Assembly: GCF_001746755.1 (NCBI RefSeq)
Contig: NZ_MCGG01000006.1
Span: 1 to 46,634, forward strand
Direction of reading: 5' to 3'
From: Magnetovibrio blakemorei
GTDB lineage: Bacteria > Pseudomonadota > Alphaproteobacteria > Rhodospirillales > Magnetovibrionaceae
Length of the DNA stretch: 46,634 nucleotides
In this document: positions 45,358 to 46,634 of the stretch, piece after piece
How the letters are laid out: every line of letters starts with the position of its first letter
Position numbering within the stretch: the first letter of the stretch is position 1
The notes under the pieces: model-generated
What the model was told of the DNA's origin: nothing
Databases searched by the model: none
What the model saw: only the letters and a program-made list of their open reading frames with translations
Made by a program: the position numbers and the translations under genes

Positions 45358-46634
45358 GGGCACCTCGAATAATGCCCTGTTGAGCCAAAGTTAGGCCATT
45401 TTAGGCCTGCCGGGAAGATGTTTGACGATAATTCCCAGGGTTTTCACTACCTCGCGGGGCAATTGTTCTGTGACCCTTCCGCCTCAGGCGGGGTCACCCC
45501 TGAATCCTTAAGGAGATGCGGTCGCCAGACGCTCCAACTGAACCAAACGGCGCATGTTGTAGCTCAGGTTTTTGAGGCCTATCCGCGCCTTAGCGCGAAC
45601 CAGTCCAATGCTGCGCACCAGCGTTCCGCCCATATCGTTGCTTTGTGCGCCAAAGATGTGTTCCACGCGCACCCGAACTTTTGAGCGGGTATTGTTACCT
45701 TGCTCCTCCCGCTTGGTCAGTGGCTTATTGCGGCGGCCCTTGCGATGGATACGGCTCGTCAGACCCTTACCCGCCAGCATATCTTCAATTTTTGCCGAGC
45801 GATAAGCGCTGTCTGCCCATACGTCGGACGCGGTGTTGTTCGCGTCGAGAATGACCTCAACGACTTGGCTGTCATGCACCGAAGCATCCGTCACATGGTA
45901 ACGACGCACCAGCTTGTACCGACGGTCCACATTGATGTGGTTCTTGTACCCATAATGGCTTTTGCCATGTTTTTTGGTCCACCGCGCCTCCACATCTTTC
46001 TGGCAGCGTTTGGCGGGTTTGCTGGCCCAATCTTCTGGTATCTCTCCAGCTTTGATCGTTGTATTTTCATCCCGGCTGTTGTGCTGGGTCGGAACGGAGA
46101 CGATGGAGGCGTCAATGATTTGACCGCCCATCGCCAGATAGCCATGGTTCTTCAAATAGTCATCAAAGTCTGCGAACAAGGTCTCGATCACGCCGACCTC
46201 GGCAAGTTGATCTCGGTACAGCCACACCGTCTTGGCGTCAGGGACCTTGCCCTCAAGACCTAAGCCTAAAAACCGCATGAACGAGAGACGGTCGCGGATT
46301 TGGTATTCGACCTGATCGTCGGACAAATTGTAAAGCGAACACAGCACGATTGCCTTAAACATCATCACCGCATCCAAGGGTTTGCGACCTGCAGATGATT
46401 TGCGGGCCTCGGGTGGCTTGCGCCATGCAGCTTCAAGGCGTGGACGGAAATTCTCCCACGGAACCACGGCGTCGATTTTGACAAGGGGGTCGTTCTTGGC
46501 ATCCAATCCAGCATACCGATTAGCAATGTCAAAAAATCCCAGTTGGCTCATGCTCATCATCCTTAACCCCGAAAATCACGCTGAAAAGATTCTAACAGAC
46601 CTTGTCAGATGAGGGGGTATTTATAGAGGTGCCC
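45358..46634. mobile_element. IS5-family insertion sequence (about 1.28 kb)
   Basis: A complete element bounded by terminal inverted repeats. The left end GGGCACCTCGAATAATGCCC (45358-45377) and the reverse complement of the right end, GGGCACCTCTATAAATACCC (46634-46615), share 16 of 20 positions, including the first nine. One transposase gene lies inside on the minus strand. A hairpin (GTGACC and CCGCC with GGCGG and GGTCAC, 45470-45497) lies just after the transposase stop. The right end coincides with the last base of the window, so the target duplication cannot be checked. It interrupts the hybrid kinase gene. Confidence 0.9.
45508..46560 (-). CDS. IS5 family transposase
   Basis: A 350-residue DDE transposase. 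The N-terminal DUF772-type region (about 55-130) contains AGRKPLDAVMMFKAIVLCSLYNLS. The catalytic core follows: first Asp in GGQIIDASIVSVPTQ, second Asp in VWADSAYRS, and Glu in RVRVEHIFGAQ, the usual Y/R-R-E block. The length is normal and there is no frameshift, so it may be active. ATGs at 46560, 46557 and 46551 are all possible; AAGG lies best for 46551. It is the only gene of the element. Confidence 0.94.
   Translation of the reverse strand: MMSMSQLGFFDIANRYAGLDAKNDPLVKIDAVVPWENFRPRLEAAWRKPPEARKSSAGRKPLDAVMMFKAIVLCSLYNLSDDQVEYQIRDRLSFMRFLGLGLEGKVPDAKTVWLYRDQLAEVGVIETLFADFDDYLKNHGYLAMGGQIIDASIVSVPTQHNSRDENTTIKAGEIPEDWASKPAKRCQKDVEARWTKKHGKSHYGYKNHINVDRRYKLVRRYHVTDASVHDSQVVEVILDANNTASDVWADSAYRSAKIEDMLAGKGLTSRIHRKGRRNKPLTKREEQGNNTRSKVRVRVEHIFGAQSNDMGGTLVRSIGLVRAKARIGLKNLSYNMRRLVQLERLATASP

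Overview
The window reads as ordinary chromosome of an alphaproteobacterium, most likely in or near the Rhodospirillales. Evidence is the set of alpha-specific small families (DUF3126, DUF6489, EipB/DUF1849), an alphaproteobacterial RNase E with an Arg-rich tail, the rne / amiC / PBP1A neighbourhood, and PleC/PdhS-like histidine kinases. GC looks moderate (mid-50s by eye, not computed). Urea use, hemerythrin, TspO, NnrS and a sulfur-globule-like protein would suit a microaerobic aquatic spirillum or vibrio. Genus is a guess I do not press.

Layout. 1-139: tail of an unknown gene. 295-3637: tspO, a bacteriohemerythrin and an orphan membrane sensor kinase. 3730-9142: an RlmL-like RNA methyltransferase meets, tail to tail with overlap, a two-gene RND efflux operon read leftward from a promoter region carrying a 15-bp tandem repeat. 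9143-9873: a 730-bp non-coding stretch with a predicted sRNA on the minus strand and a sigma-54 promoter. 9874-20676: a compact 12-gene operon, urtABCDE plus ureDABCEFG (urea import and urease). 20823-23812: a secreted Gly/Tyr/Pro-rich protein and a second orphan kinase. 23966-31873: small genes (thioredoxin, TPR/OmpA lipoprotein, NnrS, DivK-like receiver, DUF3126, ArfB, DUF6489, EipB, DsbA-like protein, DUF3047-like lipoprotein). 31909-43476: a conserved envelope/RNA block (M48-TPR protease, degenerate GGT-like lipoprotein, aminotransferase, rne, amiC, mrcA). 43834-46634: a NarL-type regulator facing a hybrid kinase cut by an IS5-family element, whose right inverted repeat ends on the last base of the window.

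How the genes work together. UrtA binds urea in the periplasm, UrtBC/UrtDE import it, and UreABC, matured by UreDEFG with nickel, hydrolyses it to ammonia and CO2. One sigma-54 promoter ahead of urtA puts the pathway under nitrogen control. The most interesting signal is a predicted ~96-nt RNA encoded about 230 bp upstream of urtA on the opposite strand. It has a sigma-70-type promoter, an intrinsic terminator, and a segment complementary to the predicted first ~20 nt of the urtA mRNA. It is a candidate RNA regulator of urea import that I cannot match to a named family. Two weaker sRNA candidates lie at 21347-21446 and 43521-43640.
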